A stretch of 64,000 bases of DNA from Diorhabda sublineata. Taxonomy: Eukaryota > Arthropoda > Insecta > Coleoptera > Chrysomelidae. The position numbers and the translations under genes were made by a program. Below the pieces are notes generated by a model, which was not told where the DNA came from, ran no database searches, and saw only the letters and a list, made by a program, of their open reading frames with translations. Shown piece by piece: positions 30,391 through 43,861 of this stretch. How positions within the stretch are numbered: the stretch's first letter is position 1; each line of letters starts with the position of its first letter. The stretch lies in contig NW_026614221.1 in assembly GCF_026230105.1 (NCBI RefSeq), positions 274,641-338,640 on the forward strand. The letters run 5' to 3'.

Positions 30391-31609
30391 CTAACTTTGT
30401 CTGATATCATCGAATAACATCCATTGAAGCCCATTGAGGTCAACTGTCACTTTGTGTTAATTGAAAATTTTCCAAGTCTATCTTCCTTATTTGAAGTCGA
30501 ATTCCAACATTTCTTATATATTTGAGTGAGTTTGCGAATAACTTTGTCATATATCATCGAAAAACATCGATTGAAGCCCATTGAGGTCAACTGTCACTTT
30601 GTAATAATTGAAAATTTTAAAAGTCTATCTTCCTAATTTGAAGTCGAATTCCAACATTTCTTATATATTTGAGTGAGTTTGCGAATAACTTTGTCAGATA
30701 TCATCGAATAACATCGATTGAAGCCTATTGAGGTCAACTGTCACTTTGTAATAATTGAAAATTTTCAAAGTCTATCTTCCTAATTTAAAGTCGAATTCCA
30801 CCATTTCTTATATATTTGAGTGAGTTTGCATCTAACTTAGTGAGATATCATCGAATAACATACATTGAAGCCCATTGAGGTCAACTGTCACTTTGTGTTA
30901 ATTGAAAATTTTTAAAGTCTATCTTCCTAATTTGAAGTCGAATTCCAACATTTCTCATATATTTGAGTGAGTTTGCGAATAACTTTGTCAGATATCATCG
31001 AATAACATCGATTGAAGCCCATTGAGGTCAACTGTCACTTTGTAATAATTGAAAATTTTCAAAGTCTGTCTTCCTAATTTGAAGTCGAATTCCAACATTT
31101 CTTATATATTTGAGTGAGTTTGCATCTAACTTTGTCAGATATCATCGAATAACATCAATTGAAGCCCATTGAGGTCAACTGTCACTTTGTAATAATTGAA
31201 AATTTTCAAAGTCTATCTTCCTAATTTGGAGTCGAATTCCAACATTTCTTATATATTTGAGTGAGTTTGCATCTAACTTTGTCAGATATCATCGAATAAC
31301 ATCAATTGAAGCCCTTTGAGGTCATTTGTCACTTTGTAATAATTGAAAATTTTCAAAGTCTATCTTCCTAATTTGAAGTCGAATTCCAATATTTCTTATA
31401 TATTTGAGTGAGTTTGCATCTAACTTTGTCAGATATCATCGAATAACATCAATTGAAGCCCATTGAGGTCAACTGTCACTTTGTAATAATTGAAAATTTT
31501 CAAAGTCCATCTTCCTAATTTGAAGTCGAATTCCAACATTTCTTATATATTTGAGTGAGTTTGCATCTAACTTTGTCAGATATCATCGAATAACATCCAT
31601 TGAAGCCTA

Positions 31610-34600
31610 TTGAGGTCAACTGTCACTTTGTGTTAATTGAAAATTTTCCAAGTCTATCTTCCTAATTTGAAGTCGAATTCCAACATTTCTTATATATTTG
31701 AGTGAGTTTGCATCTAACTTTGTCTGATATCATCGAATAACATCCATTGAAGCCCATTGAGGTCAACTGTCACTTTGTGTTAATTGAAAATTTTCCAAGT
31801 CTATCTTCCTTATTTGAAGTCGAATTCCAACATTTCTTATATATTTGAGTGAGTTTGCGAATAACTTTGTCATATATCATCGAAAAACATCGATTGAAGC
31901 CCATTGAGGTCAACTGTCACTTTGTAATAATTGAAAATTTTAAAAGTCTATCTTCCTAATTTGAAGTCGAATTCCAACATTTCTTATATATTTGAGTGAG
32001 TTTGCGAATAACTTTGTCAGATATCATCGAATAACATCGATTGAAGCCTATTGAGGTCAACTGTCACTTTGTAATAATTGAAAATTTTCAAAGTCTATCT
32101 TCCTAATTTAAAGTCGAATTCCACCATTTCTTATATATTTGAGTGAGTTTGCATCTAACTTAGTGAGATATCATCGAATAACATCCATTGAAGCCCATTG
32201 AGGTCAACTGTCACTTTGTGTTAATTGAAAATTTTTAAAGTCTATCTTCCTAATTTGAAGTCGAATTTCAACATTTCTCATATATTTGAGTGAGTTTGCG
32301 AATAACTTTGTCAGATATCATCGAATAACATCGATTGAAGCCCATTGAGGTCAACTGTCACTTTGTAATAATTGAAAATTTTCAAAGTCTGTCTTCCTAA
32401 TTTGAAGTCGAATTCCAACATTTCTTATATATTTGAGTGAGTTTGCATCTAACTTTGTCAGATATCATCGAATAACATCAATTGAAGCCCATTGAGGTCA
32501 ACTGTCACTTTGTAATAATTGAAAATTTTCAAAGTCTATCTTCCTAATTTGAAGTCGAATTCCAACATTTCTTATATATTTGAGTGAGTTTGCATCTATC
32601 TTTGTCGGATATCATCGAATAACATCCATTGAAGCCCTTTGAGGTTATTTGTCACTTTGTAATAATTGAAAATTTTCAAAGTCTATCTTCCTAATTTGAA
32701 GTCGAATTCCAATATTTCTTATATATTTGAGTGAGTTTGCATCTAACTTTGTCAGATATCATCGAATAACATCGATTGAAGCCCATTGAGGTCAACTGTC
32801 ACTTTGTTATAATTGAAAATTTTCAAAGTCTATCTTCCTAATTTGAAGTCGAATTCCAACATTTCTTATATATTTGAGTGGGTTTGCATCTAACTTAGTC
32901 AGATATCATCGAATAACATCCATTGAAGCCCATTGAGGTCAACTGTCACTTTGTAATAATTGAAAATTTTCAAAGTCTATCTTCCTAATTTGAAGTCGAA
33001 TTCCAATATTTCTTATATATTTGAGTGAGTTTGCATCTAACTTTGTCAGATATCATCGAATAACATCCATTGAAGCCCTTTGAGGTCAACTGTCACTTTG
33101 TAATAATTGAAAATTTTCAAAGTCTATCTTCCTAATTTGAAGTCGAATTCCAACATTTCTTATATATTTGAGTGAGTTTGCGAATAACTTTGTCAGATAT
33201 CATCGAATAACATCGATTGAAGCCTATTGAGGTCAACTGTCACTTTGTGTTAATTGAAAATTTTCCAAGTCTATCTTCCTAATTTGAAGTCGAATTCCAA
33301 CATTTCTTATATATTTGAGTGAGTTTGCATCTAACTTTGTCTGATATCATCGAATAACATCCATTGAAGCCCATTGAGGTCAACTGTCACTTTGTGTTAA
33401 TTGAAAATTTTCCAAGTCTATCTTCCTTATTTGAAGTCGAATTCCAACATTTCTTATATATTTGAGTGAGTTTGCGAATAACTTTGTCATATATCATCGA
33501 AAAACATCGATTGAAGCCCATTGAGGTCAACTGTCACTTTGTAATAATTGAAAATTTTAAAAGTCTATCTTCCTAATTTGAAGTCGAATTCCAACATTTC
33601 TTATATATTCGAGTGAGTTTGCGAATAACTTTGTCAGATATCATCGAATAACATCGATTGAAGCCTATTGAGGTCAACTGTCACTTTGTAATAATTGAAA
33701 ATTTTCAAAGTCTATCTTCCTAATTTAAAGTCGAATTCCACCATTTCTTATATATTTGAGTGAGTTTGCATCTAACTTAGTGAGATATCATCGAATAACA
33801 TCCATTGAAGCCCATTGAGGTCAACTGTCACTTTGTGTTAATTGAAAATTTTTAAAGTCTATCTTCCTAATTTGAAGTCGAATTTCAACATTTCTCATAT
33901 ATTTGAGTGAGTTTGCGAATAACTTTGTCAGATATCATCGAATAACATCGATTGAAGCCCATTGAGGTCAACTGTCACTTTGTAATAATTGAAAATTTTC
34001 AAAGTCTGTCTTCCTAATTTGAAGTCGAATTCCAACATTTCTTATATATTTGAGTGAGTTTGCATCTAACTTTGTCAGATATCATCGAATAACATCAATT
34101 GAAGCCCATTGAGGTCAACTGTCACTTTGTAATAATTGAAAATTTTCAAAGTCTATCTTCCTAATTTGAAGTCGAATTCCAACATTTCTTATATATTTGA
34201 GTGAGTTTGCATCTATCTTTGTCAGATATCATCGAATAACATCCATTGAAGCCCTTTGAGGTTATTTGTCACTTTGTAATAATTGAAAATTTTCAAAGTC
34301 TATCTTCCTAATTTGAACTCGAATTCCAATATTTCTTATATATTTGAGTGAGTTTGCATCTAACTTTGTCAGATATCATCGAATAACATCGATTGAAGCC
34401 CATTGAGGTCAACTGTCACTTTGTTATAATTGAAAATTTTCAAAGTCTATCTTCCTAATTTGAAGTCGAATTCCAACATTTCTTATATATTTGAGTGGGT
34501 TTGCATCTAACTTAGTCAGATATCATCGAATAACATCCATTGAAGCCCATTGAGGTCAACTGTCACTTTGTAATAATTGAAAATTTTCAAAGTCTATCTT

Positions 34601-34845
34601 CCTAATTTGAAGTCGAATTCCAATATTTCTTATATATTTGAGTGAGTTTGCATCTAACTTTGTCAGATATCATCGAATAACATCCATTGAAGCCCTTTGA
34701 GGTCAACTGTCACTTTGTAATAATTGAAAATTTTCAAAGTCTATCTTCCTAATTTGAAGTCGAATTCCAACATTTCTTATATATTTGAGTGAGTTTGCGA
34801 ATAACTTTGTCAGATATCATCGAATAACATCGATTGAAGCCTATT
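31610..34845 (+). repeat. Higher-order repeat, two copies of an 11-mer (1617 bp)
   Basis: TTTTAAAAGTC at 31941 and 33558, the GTCTGTC allele at 32384 and 34001, and GAGTGGGTTTGC at 32877 and 34494 are all 1617 bp apart (11 x 147, no indels). The GTCTGTC mark at 31061 is 1323 bp before 32384, so a 9-mer arrangement precedes it. Confidence 0.83.
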
Positions 34846-35999
34846 GAGGTCAACTGTCACTTTGTAATAATTGAAAATTTTCAAAGTCTATCTTCCTAAT
34901 TTGAAGTCGAATTCCAATATTTCTTATATATTTGAGTGAGTTTGCATCTAACTTTGTCAGATATCATCGAATAACATCAATTGAAGCCCATTGAGGTCAA
35001 CTGTCACTTTGTAATAATTGAAAATTTTCAAAGTCTATCTTCCTAATTTGGAGTCGAATTCCAACATTTCTTATATATTTGAGTGAGTTTGCATCTAACT
35101 TTGTCAGATATCATCGAATAACATCAATTGAAGCCCTTTGAGGTCATTTGTCACTTTGTAATAATTGAAAATTTTCAAAGTCTATCTTCCTAATTTGAAG
35201 TCGAATTCCAATATTTCTTATATATTTGAGTGAGTTTGCATCTAACTTTGTCAGATATCATCGAATAACATCCATTGAAGCCCTTTGAGGTCAACTGTCA
35301 CTTTGTAATAATTGAAAATTTTCAAAGTCTATCTTCCTAATTTGAAGTCGAATTCCAACATTTCTTATATATTTGAGTGAGTTTGCGAATAACTTTGTCA
35401 GATATCATCGAATAACATCGATTGAAGCCTATTGAGGTCAACTGTCACTTTGTAATAATTGAAAATTTTCAAAGTCTATCTTCCTAATTTGAAGTCGAAT
35501 TCCAACATTTCTTATATATTTGAGTGAGTTTGCATCTAACTTAGTCAGATATCATCGAATAACATCCATTGAAGCCCATTGAGGTCAACTGTCACTTTGT
35601 GTTAATTGAAAATTTTCCAAGTCTATCTTCCTTATTTGAAGTCGAATTTCAACATTTCTCATATATTTGAGTGAGTTTGCGAATAACTTTGTCATATATC
35701 ATCGAAAAACATCGATTGAAGCCCATTGAGGTCAACTGTCACTTTGTAATAATTGAAAATTTTCAAAGTCTATCTTCCTGATTTGAAGTCGAATTCCAAC
35801 ATTTCTTATATATTTGAGTGAGTTTGCATCTAACTTTGTCAGATATCATCGAATAACATCCATTGAAGCCCATTGAGGTCAACTGTCACTTTGTAATAAT
35901 TGAAAATTTTCAAAGTCTATCTTCCTAATTTGAAGTCAAATTCCAACATTTCTTATATATTTGAGTGAGTTTGCATCTAACTTAGTCAGATATCATCGA

Positions 36000-38900
36000 A
36001 TAACATCCATTGAAGCCTATTGAGGTCAACTGTCACTTTGTGTTAATTGAAAATTTTCCAAGTCTATCTTCCTAATTTGAAGTCGAATTCCAACATTTCT
36101 TATATATTTGAGTGAGTTTGCATCTAACTTTGTCTGATATCATCGAATAACATCCATTGAAGCCCATTGAGGTCAACTGTCACTTTGTGTTAATTGAAAA
36201 TTTTCCAAGTCTATCTTCCTTATTTGAAGTCGAATTCCAACATTTCTTATATATTTGAGTGAGTTTGCGAATAACTTTGTCATATATCATCGAAAAACAT
36301 CGATTGAAGCCCATTGAGGTCAACTGTCAATTTGTAATAATTGAAAATTTTCAAAGTCTATCTTCCTAATTTGAAGTCGAATTCCAACATTTCTTATATA
36401 TTTGAGTGAGTTTGCGAATAACTTTGTCAGATATCATCGAATAACATCGATTGAAGCCTATTGAGGTCAACTGTCACTTTGTAATAATTGAAAATTTTCA
36501 AAGTCTATCTTCCTAATTTAAAGTCGAATCCCACCATTTCTTATATATTTGAGTGAGTTTGCATCTAACTTAGTGAGATATCATCGAATAACATCCATTG
36601 AAGCCCATTGAGGTCAACTGTCACTTTGTGTTAATTGAAAATTTTTAAAGTCTATCTTCCTAATTTGAAGTCGAATTCCAACATTTCTTATATATTTGAG
36701 TGAGTTTGCATCTAACTTTGTCAGATATCATCGAATAACATCCATTGAAGCCCATTGAGGTCAACTGCCACTTTGTAATAATTGAAAATTTTCAAAGTCT
36801 ATCTTCCTAATTTGAAGTCGAATTTCAACATTTCTCATATATTTGAGTGAGTTTGCGAATAACTTTGTCAGATATCATCGAATAACATCGATTGAAGCCC
36901 ATTGAGGTCAACTGTCACTTTGTAATAATTGAAAATTTTCAAAGTCTGTCTTCCTAATTTGAAGTCGAATTCCAACATTTCTTATATATTTGAGTGAGTT
37001 TGCATCTAACTTTGTCAGATATCATCGAATAACATCAATTGAAGCCCATTGAGGTCAACTGTCACTTTGTAATAATTGAAAATTTTCAAAGTCTATCTTC
37101 CTAATTTGAAGTCGAATTCCAACATTTCTTATATATTTGAGTGAGTTTGCATCTATCTTTGTCAGATATCATCGAATAACATCCATTGAAGCCCTTTGAG
37201 GTCATTTGTCACTTTGTAATAATTGAAAATTTTCAAAGTCTATCTTCCTAATTTGAAGTCGAATTCCAATATTTCTTATATATTTGAGTGAGTTTGCATC
37301 TAACTTTGTCAGATATCATCGAATAACATCCATTGAAGCCTATTGAGGTCAACTGTCACTTTGTGTTAATTGAAAATTTTCCAAGTCTATCTTCCTAATT
37401 TGAAGTCGAATTCCAACATTTCTTATATATTTGAGTGAGTTTGCATCTAACTTTGTCTGATATCATCGAATAACATCCATTGAAGCCCATTGAGGTCAAC
37501 TGTCACTTTGTGTTAATTGAAAATTTTCCAAGTCTATCTTCCTTATTTGAAGTCGAATTCCAACATTTCTTATATATTTGAGTGAGTTTGCGAATAACTT
37601 TGTCATATATCATCGAAAAACATCGATTGAAGCCCATTGAGGTCAACTGTCACTTTGTAATAATTGAAAATTTTCAAAGTCTATCTTCCTAATTTGAAGT
37701 CGAATTCCAACATTTCTTATATATTTGAGTGAGTTTGCGAATAACTTTGTCAGATATCATCGAATAACATCGATTGAAGCCTATTGAGGTCAACTGTCAC
37801 TTTGTAATAATTGAAAATTTTCAAAGTCTATCTTCCTAATTTAGAGTCGAATCCCACCATTTCTTATATATTTGAGTGAGTTTGCATCTAACTTAGTGAG
37901 ATATCATCGAATAACATCCATTGAAGCCCATTGAGGTCAACTGTCACTTTGTGTTAATTGAAAATTTTTAAAGTCTATCTTCCTAATTTGAAGTCGAATT
38001 CCAACATTTCTTATATATTTGAGTGAGTTTGCATCTAACTTTGTCAGATATCATCGAATAACATCCATTGAAGCCCATTGAGGTCAACTGCCACTTTGTA
38101 ATAATTGAAAATTTTCAAAGTCTATCTTCCTAATTTGAAGTCGAATTTCAACATTTCTCATATATTTGAGTGATTTTGCGAATAACTTTGTCAGATATCA
38201 TCGAATAACATCGATTGAAGCCCATTGAGGTCAACTGTCACTTTGTAATAATTGAAAATTTTCAAAGTCTGTCTTCCTAATTTGAAGTCGAATTCCAACA
38301 TTTCTTATATATTTGAGTGAGTTTGCATCTAACTTTGTCAGATATCATCGAATAACATCAATTGAAGCCCATTGAGGTCAACTGTCACTTTGTAATAATT
38401 GAAAATTTTCAAAGTCTATCTTCCTAATTTGAAGTCGAATTCCAACATTTCTTATATATTTGAGTGAGTTTGCATCTATCTTTGTCAGATATCATCGAAT
38501 AACATCCATTGAAGCCCTTTGAGGTCATTTGTCACTTTGTAATAATTGAAAATTTTCAAAGTCTATCTTCCTAATTTGAAGTCGAATTCCAATATTTCTT
38601 ATATATTTGAGTGAGTTTGCATCTAACTTTGTCAGATATCATCGAATAACATCCATTGAAGCCTATTGAGGTCAACTGTCACTTTGTGTTAATTGAAAAT
38701 TTTCCAAGTCTATCTTCCTAATTTGAAGTCGAATTCCAACATTTCTTATATATTTGAGTGAGTTTGCATCTAACTTTGTCTGATATCATCGAATAACATC
38801 CATTGAAGCCCATTGAGGTCAACTGTCACTTTGTGTTAATTGAAAATTTTCCAAGTCTATCTTCCTTATTTGAAGTCGAATTCCAACATTTCTTATATAT

Positions 38901-39970
38901 TTGAGTGAGTTTGCGAATAACTTTGTCATATATCATCGAAAAACATCGATTGAAGCCCATTGAGGTCAACTGTCACTTTGTAATAATTGAAAATTTTCAA
39001 AGTCTATCTTCCTAATTTGAAGTCGAATTCCAACATTTCTTATATATTTGAGTGAGTTTGCGAATAACTTTGTCAGATATCATCGAATAACATCGATTGA
39101 AGCCTATTGAGGTCAACTGTCACTTTGTAATAATTGAAAATTTTCAAAGTCTATCTTCCTAATTTAGAGTCGAATCCCACCATTTCTTATATATTTGAGT
39201 GAGTTTGCATCTAACTTAGTGAGATATCATCGAATAACATCCATTGAAGCCCATTGAGGTCAACTGTCACTTTGTGTTAATTGAAAATTTTTAAAGTCTA
39301 TCTTCCTAATTTGAAGTCGAATTCCAACATTTCTTATATATTTGAGTGAGTTTGCATCTAACTTTGTCAGATATCATCGAATAACATCCATTGAAGCCCA
39401 TTGAGGTCAACTGCCACTTTGTAATAATTGAAAATTTTCAAAGTCTATCTTCCTAATTTGAAGTCGAATTTCAACATTTCTCATATATTTGAGTGAGTTT
39501 GCGAATAACTTTGTCAGATATCATCGAATAACATCGATTGAAGCCCATTGAGGTCAACTGTCACTTTGTAATAATTGAAAATTTTCAAAGTCTGTCTTCC
39601 TAATTTGAAGTCGAATTCCAACATTTCTTATATATTTGAGTGAGTTTGCATCTAACTTTGTCAGATATCATCGAATAACATCAATTGAAGCCCATTGAGG
39701 TCAACTGTCACTTTGTAATAATTGAAAATTTTCAAAGTCTATCTTCCTAATTTGAAGTCGAATTCCAACATTTCTTATATATTTGAGTGAGTTTGCATCT
39801 ATCTTTGTCAGATATCATCGAATAACATCCATTGAAGCCCTTTGAGGTCATTTGTCACTTTGTAATAATTGAAAATTTTCAAAGTCTATCTTCCTAATTT
39901 GAAGTCGAATTCCAATATTTCTTATATATTTGAGTGAGTTTGCATCTAACTTTGTCAGATATCATCGAAT
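36000..39970 (+). repeat. Higher-order repeat, three copies of a 9-mer (1323 bp)
   Basis: TCCCACCATT at 36529, 37852 and 39175 and AAAGTCTGTC at 36941, 38264 and 39587 are spaced exactly 1323 bp. The copies are almost identical; a TTTAAAGTC to TTTAGAGTC change is shared by copies two and three, so these two are the closest pair. Confidence 0.88.
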
Positions 39971-42900
39971 AACATCGATTGAAGCCCATTGAGGTCAACT
40001 GTCACTTTGTTATAATTGAAAATTTTCAAAGTCTATCTTCCTAATTTGAAGTCGAATTCCAACATTTCTTATATATTTGAGTGGGTTTGCATCTAACTTA
40101 GTCAGATATCATGGAATAACATCAATTGAAGCCCATTGAGGTCAACTGTCACTTTGTAATAATTGAAAATTTTCAAAGTCTATCTTCCTAATTTGGAGTC
40201 GAATTCCAACATTTCTTATATATTTGAGTGAGTTTGCATCTAACTTTGTCAGATATCATCGAATAACATCCATAGAAGCCCTTTGAGGTCATCTGTCACT
40301 TTGTAATAATTGAAAATTTTCAAAGTCTATCTTCCTAATTTGAAGTCGAATTCCAACATTTCTTATATATTTGAGTGAGTTTGCATCTAACTTTGTCTGA
40401 TATCATCGAATAACATCCATTGAAGCCCATTGAGGTCAACTGTCACTTTGTGTTAATTGAAAATTTTCCAAGTCTATCTTCCTTATTTGAAGTCGAATTT
40501 CAACATTTCTCATATATTTGAGTGAGTTTGCGAATAATTCTGTCATATATCATCGAAAAACATCGATTGAAGCCCATTGAGGTCAACTGTCACTTTGTAA
40601 TAATTGAAAATTTTCAAAGTCTATCTTCCTAATTTGAAGTCGAATTCCAACATTTCTTATATATTTGAGTGAGTTTGCATCTAACTTTGTCAGATATCAT
40701 CTAATAACATCCATTGAAGCCCTTTGAGGTCATCTGTCACTTTGTAATAATTGAAAATTTTCAAAGTCTATCTTCCTAATTTGAAGTCGAATTCCAACAT
40801 TTCTCATATATTTGAGTGAGTTTGCATCTAACTTTGTCAGATATCATCGAATAACATCCATTGAAGCCCATTGAGGTCAACTGTCACTTTGTTATAATTG
40901 AAAATTTTCAAAGTCTATCTTCCTAATTTGAAGTCGAATTCCAACATTTCTTATATATTTGAGTGAGTTTGCATCTAACTTAGTCAGATATCATCGAATA
41001 ACATCCACTGAAGCCCATTGAGGTCAACTGTCACTTTGTAATAATTGAAAATTTTCAAAGTCTATCTTCCTAATTTGAAGTCGAATTCCAACATTTCTTA
41101 TATATTTGAGTGAGTTTGCATCTAACTTTGTCTGATATCATCGAATAACATCCATTGAAGCCCATTGAGGTCAACTGTCACTTTGTGTTAATTGAAAATT
41201 TTCCAAGTCTATCTTCCTTATTTGAAGTTGAATTTCAACATTTCTCATATATTTGAGTGAGTTTGCGAATAACTTTGTCATATCTCATCGAAAAACATCG
41301 ATTGAAGCCCATTGAGGTCAACTGTCACTTTGTAATAATTGAAAATTTTCAAAGTCTATCTTCCTTATTTGAAGTCGAATTTCAACATTTCTCATATATT
41401 TGAGTGAGTTTGCGAATAACTTTGTCATATATCATCGAATAACATCCATTGAAGCCCATTGAGGTCAACTGTCACTTTGTAATAATTGAAAATTTTCAAA
41501 GTCTATCTTCCTGATTTGAAGTCGAATTCCAACATTTCTTATATATTTGAGTGAGTTTGCATCTAACTTTGTCAGATATCATTGAATAACATCCATTGAA
41601 GCCCATTGAGGTCAACTGTCACTTTGTGTTAATTGAAAATTTTCAAAGTCTATCTTCCTAATTTAAAGTCGAATTCCAACATTTCTTATATATTTGAGTG
41701 AGTTTGCATCTAACTTAGTCAGATATCATCGAATAACATCCATTGAAGCCCATTGAGGTCAACTGTCACTTTGTGTTAATTGAAAATTTTCCAAGTCTAT
41801 CTTCCTTATTTGAAGTCGAATTTCAACATTTCTCATATATTTGAGTGAGTTTGCGAATAACTTTGTCAGATATCATCGAATAACATCGATTGAAGCCCAT
41901 TGAGGTCATCTGTCACTTTGTGTTAATTGAAAATTTTCAAAGTCTATCTTCCTAATTTAAAGTCGAATTCCAACATTTCTTATATATTTGAGTGAGTTTG
42001 CATCTAACTTAGTCAGATATCATCGAATAACATCCATTGAAGCCCATTGAGGTCAACTGTCACTTTGTGTTAATTGAAAATTTTCCAAGTCTATCTTCCT
42101 TATTTGAAGTCGAATTTCAACATTTCTCATATATTTGAGTGAGTTTGCGAATAACTTTGTCAGATATCATAGAATAACATCGATTGAAGCCTATTGAGGT
42201 CAACTGTCACTTTGTAATAATTGAAAATTTTCAAAGTCTATCTTCCTAATTTAAAGTCGAATTCCACCATTTCTTATATATTTGAGTGAGTTTGCATCTA
42301 ACTTAGTGAGATATCATCGAATAACATCCATTGAAGCCCTTTGAGGTCATTTGTCACTTTGTAATAATTGAAAATTTTCAAAGTCTATCTTCCTAATTTG
42401 AAGTCAAATTCCAACATTTCTTATATATTTGAGTGAGTTTGCATCTAACTTTGTCAGATATCATCGAATAACATCCATTGAAGCCCATTGAGGTCAACTG
42501 CCACTTTGTAATAATTGAAAATTTTCAAAGTCTATCTTCCTAATTTGAAGTCGAATTTCAACATTTCTCATATATTTTAGTGAGTTTGCGAATAACTTTG
42601 TCAGATATCATCGAATAACATCGATTGAAGCCCATTGAGGTCAACTGTCACTTTGTAATAATTGAAAATTTTCAAAGTCTGTCTTCCTAATTTGAAGTCG
42701 AATTCCAACATTTCTTATATATTTGAGTGAGTTTGCATCTAACTTTGTCAGATATCATCGAATAACATCAATTGAAGCCCATTGAGGTCAACTGTCACTT
42801 TGTAATAATTGAAAATTTTCAAAGTCTATCTTCCTAATTTGAAGTCGAATTCCAACATTTCTTATATATTTGAGTGAGTTTGCATCTATCTTTGTCAGAT

Positions 42901-43420
42901 ATCATCGAATAACATCCATTGAAGCCCTTTGAGGTCATTTGTCACTTTGTAATAATTGAAAATTTTCAAAGTCTATCTTCCTAATTTGAAGTCGAATTCC
43001 AATATTTCTTATATATTTGAGTGAGTTTGCATCTAACTTTGTCAGATATCATCGAATAACATCGATTGAAGCCCATTGAGGTCAACTGTCACTTTGTTAT
43101 AATTGAAAATTTTCAAAGTCTATCTTCCTAATTTGAAGTCGAATTCCAACATTTCTTATATATTTGAGTGGGTTTGCATCTAACTTAGTCAGATATCATC
43201 GAATAACATCCATTGAAGCCCATTGAGGTCAACTGTCACTTTGTAATAATTGAAAATTTTCAAAGTCTATCTTCCTAATTTGAAGTCGAATTCCAATATT
43301 TCTTATATATTTGAGTGAGTTTGCATCTAACTTTGTCAGATATCATCGAATAACATCGATTGAAGCCCATTGAGGTCAACTGTCACTTTGTTATAATTGA
43401 AAATTTTCAAAGTCTATCTT

Positions 43421-43433
43421 CCTAATTTGAAGT
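43421..43433 (+). repeat. Target-site duplication, left copy
   Basis: CCTAATTTGAAGT is the last satellite sequence before the insertion and abuts the 3' end of the minus-strand element. It corresponds to monomer positions 115-127. It is identical to 45462-45474; flanking bases differ on both sides, so the duplication is 13 bp. Confidence 0.93.
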
Positions 43434-43440
43434 ACACACA
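43434..43440 (-). other. Element 3' terminus without poly(A)
   Basis: The element sense strand ends AAATGTGTGT and passes directly into the target-site duplication. There is no A-tail. Jockey-clade elements normally end in poly(A); short microsatellite-like tails are known from other LINE clades. Confidence 0.7.
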
Positions 43441-43473
43441 TTTCCCTTGAGACGAGCCCGTCCCTCTAGACAT

Positions 43474-43499
43474 CCACCCCCGGATAAATCCACGGGTGG
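43474..43499 (-). other. 3' terminal hairpin with internal loop
   Basis: CCACCC (43474-43479) pairs with GGGTGG (43494-43499). Inside, GGA and TCC form a short upper stem separated by a small internal loop. It lies 40 bp from the element's 3' end. Confidence 0.5.
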
Positions 43500-43526
43500 G
43501 TGCGAAGAAGAACATTCCAACCACCC

Positions 43527-43544
43527 CCTGTCACTTCCGACAGG
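43527..43544 (-). other. 3' region hairpin, 6-bp stem
   Basis: CCTGTC (43527-43532) pairs perfectly with GACAGG (43539-43544) across a six-base loop. With the next hairpin it sits in the last 110 bp of the element, where reverse-transcriptase recognition structures of LINEs are usually found; that role is inference. Confidence 0.5.
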
Positions 43545-43631
43545 TCCTCATCCTCTTTCACGTCGCAGTTTCGCGTGTAGAATCCCTCCTCTCCCCTTAG
43601 GTCTATGGGAGATTCTGGGATGTCTTATCTT

Positions 43632-43637
43632 TTTATT
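43632..43637 (-). promoter_or_regulatory. Candidate polyadenylation signal AATAAA
   Basis: TTTATT on the plus strand gives AATAAA in the element sense. It lies about 200 bp upstream of the inserted 3' end, so it was not the end-forming signal of the copied RNA and may be unused. Confidence 0.3.
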
Positions 43638-43691
43638 AAAGAGATTAGCCTGTTGGCTATACACTCTTGGCTTCTTGTTCTGGACGTCTTC

Positions 43692-43705
43692 GTGTGTGTG
43701 TGTGT
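43692..43705. repeat. (GT)7 microsatellite inside the 3' region
   Basis: A perfect run of seven GT units on the plus strand, AC on the element sense strand. The element's 3' end is also a short GT-type repeat, so this could mark an older 3' terminus or junction; equally it may be a chance microsatellite. Confidence 0.85.
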
Positions 43706-43807
43706 TTCGCGGCCTCGGGTAAACCTCTTCCTACCTCATGCCGATAGGAAAAGATCTAGTCCGAGTGGTCCTTCGCCTTCTCTATAGCTGTCCCCGATGT
43801 ATAACTC

Positions 43808-43828
43808 TACATTTCCTTGTGAAATGCA
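43808..43828 (-). other. 3' region hairpin
   Basis: In the element RNA, TGCATTTC and GAAATGTA pair over 8 positions (one G-U wobble) around a five-base ACAAG loop, starting about 35 nt after the ORF1 stop. Role unknown. Confidence 0.55.
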
Positions 43829-43861
43829 GAATTACCGTGTCGGGGGGTGTCCTCTTGTGGT

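Larger units (their letters stand above)
1..43433 (+). repeat. 147-bp tandem satellite array, left block (about 296 monomers)
   Basis: The segment is an uninterrupted head-to-tail array of a 147-bp monomer; for example, the ATATTTGAG phase mark falls at 1, 148, 295, 442 and 589. One consensus monomer has 46 G/C of 147 (31% GC). Counting from position 1, each unit carries a GATATC at about 33-38, two adjacent 10-bp near-repeats at 51-70 (CCATTGAAGC, CCATTGAGGT), a 14-bp palindrome TTGAAAATTTTCAA at 91-104, and usually GAATTC at 129-134. Monomers differ by linked substitutions. Recurring alleles are GCATCTAAC or GCGAATAAC; TGTCAG, TGTCTG or TGTCAT; GTAATAATT or GTGTTAATT; TTTTCAAAG or TTTTCCAAG; GAATTCCAAC or GAATTTCAAC. 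No frame stays open across units, so it is non-coding. The array extends beyond the window on the left. Family name is not recognised. Confidence 0.98.
43434..43861 (-). other. 3' untranslated region of the retrotransposon
   Basis: These 428 bp run from the ORF1 stop to the left edge of the insertion. All three minus-strand frames are broken by stops and no endonuclease or reverse-transcriptase motif is visible. In autonomous Jockey elements ORF2 of roughly 900 codons follows ORF1 here, so the segment is probably the original 3' UTR joined straight to ORF1. It holds three hairpins, a (GT)7 run and an AATAAA. In LINEs this region carries the signal read by the reverse transcriptase, so an autonomous partner should share it. 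Confidence 0.7.

Noticed and set aside
1..43433. CRISPR-like array (regular repeat and spacer)
   Set aside because: There are no unique spacers: the entire 147 bp is repeated, no cas genes are present, and the insert is a eukaryotic retrotransposon.
43447..43787. Plus-strand open frames of 91 and 60 codons in the element's 3' region
   Set aside because: They run antisense through untranslated element sequence, contain a (GT)7 run, and show no domain or start context.
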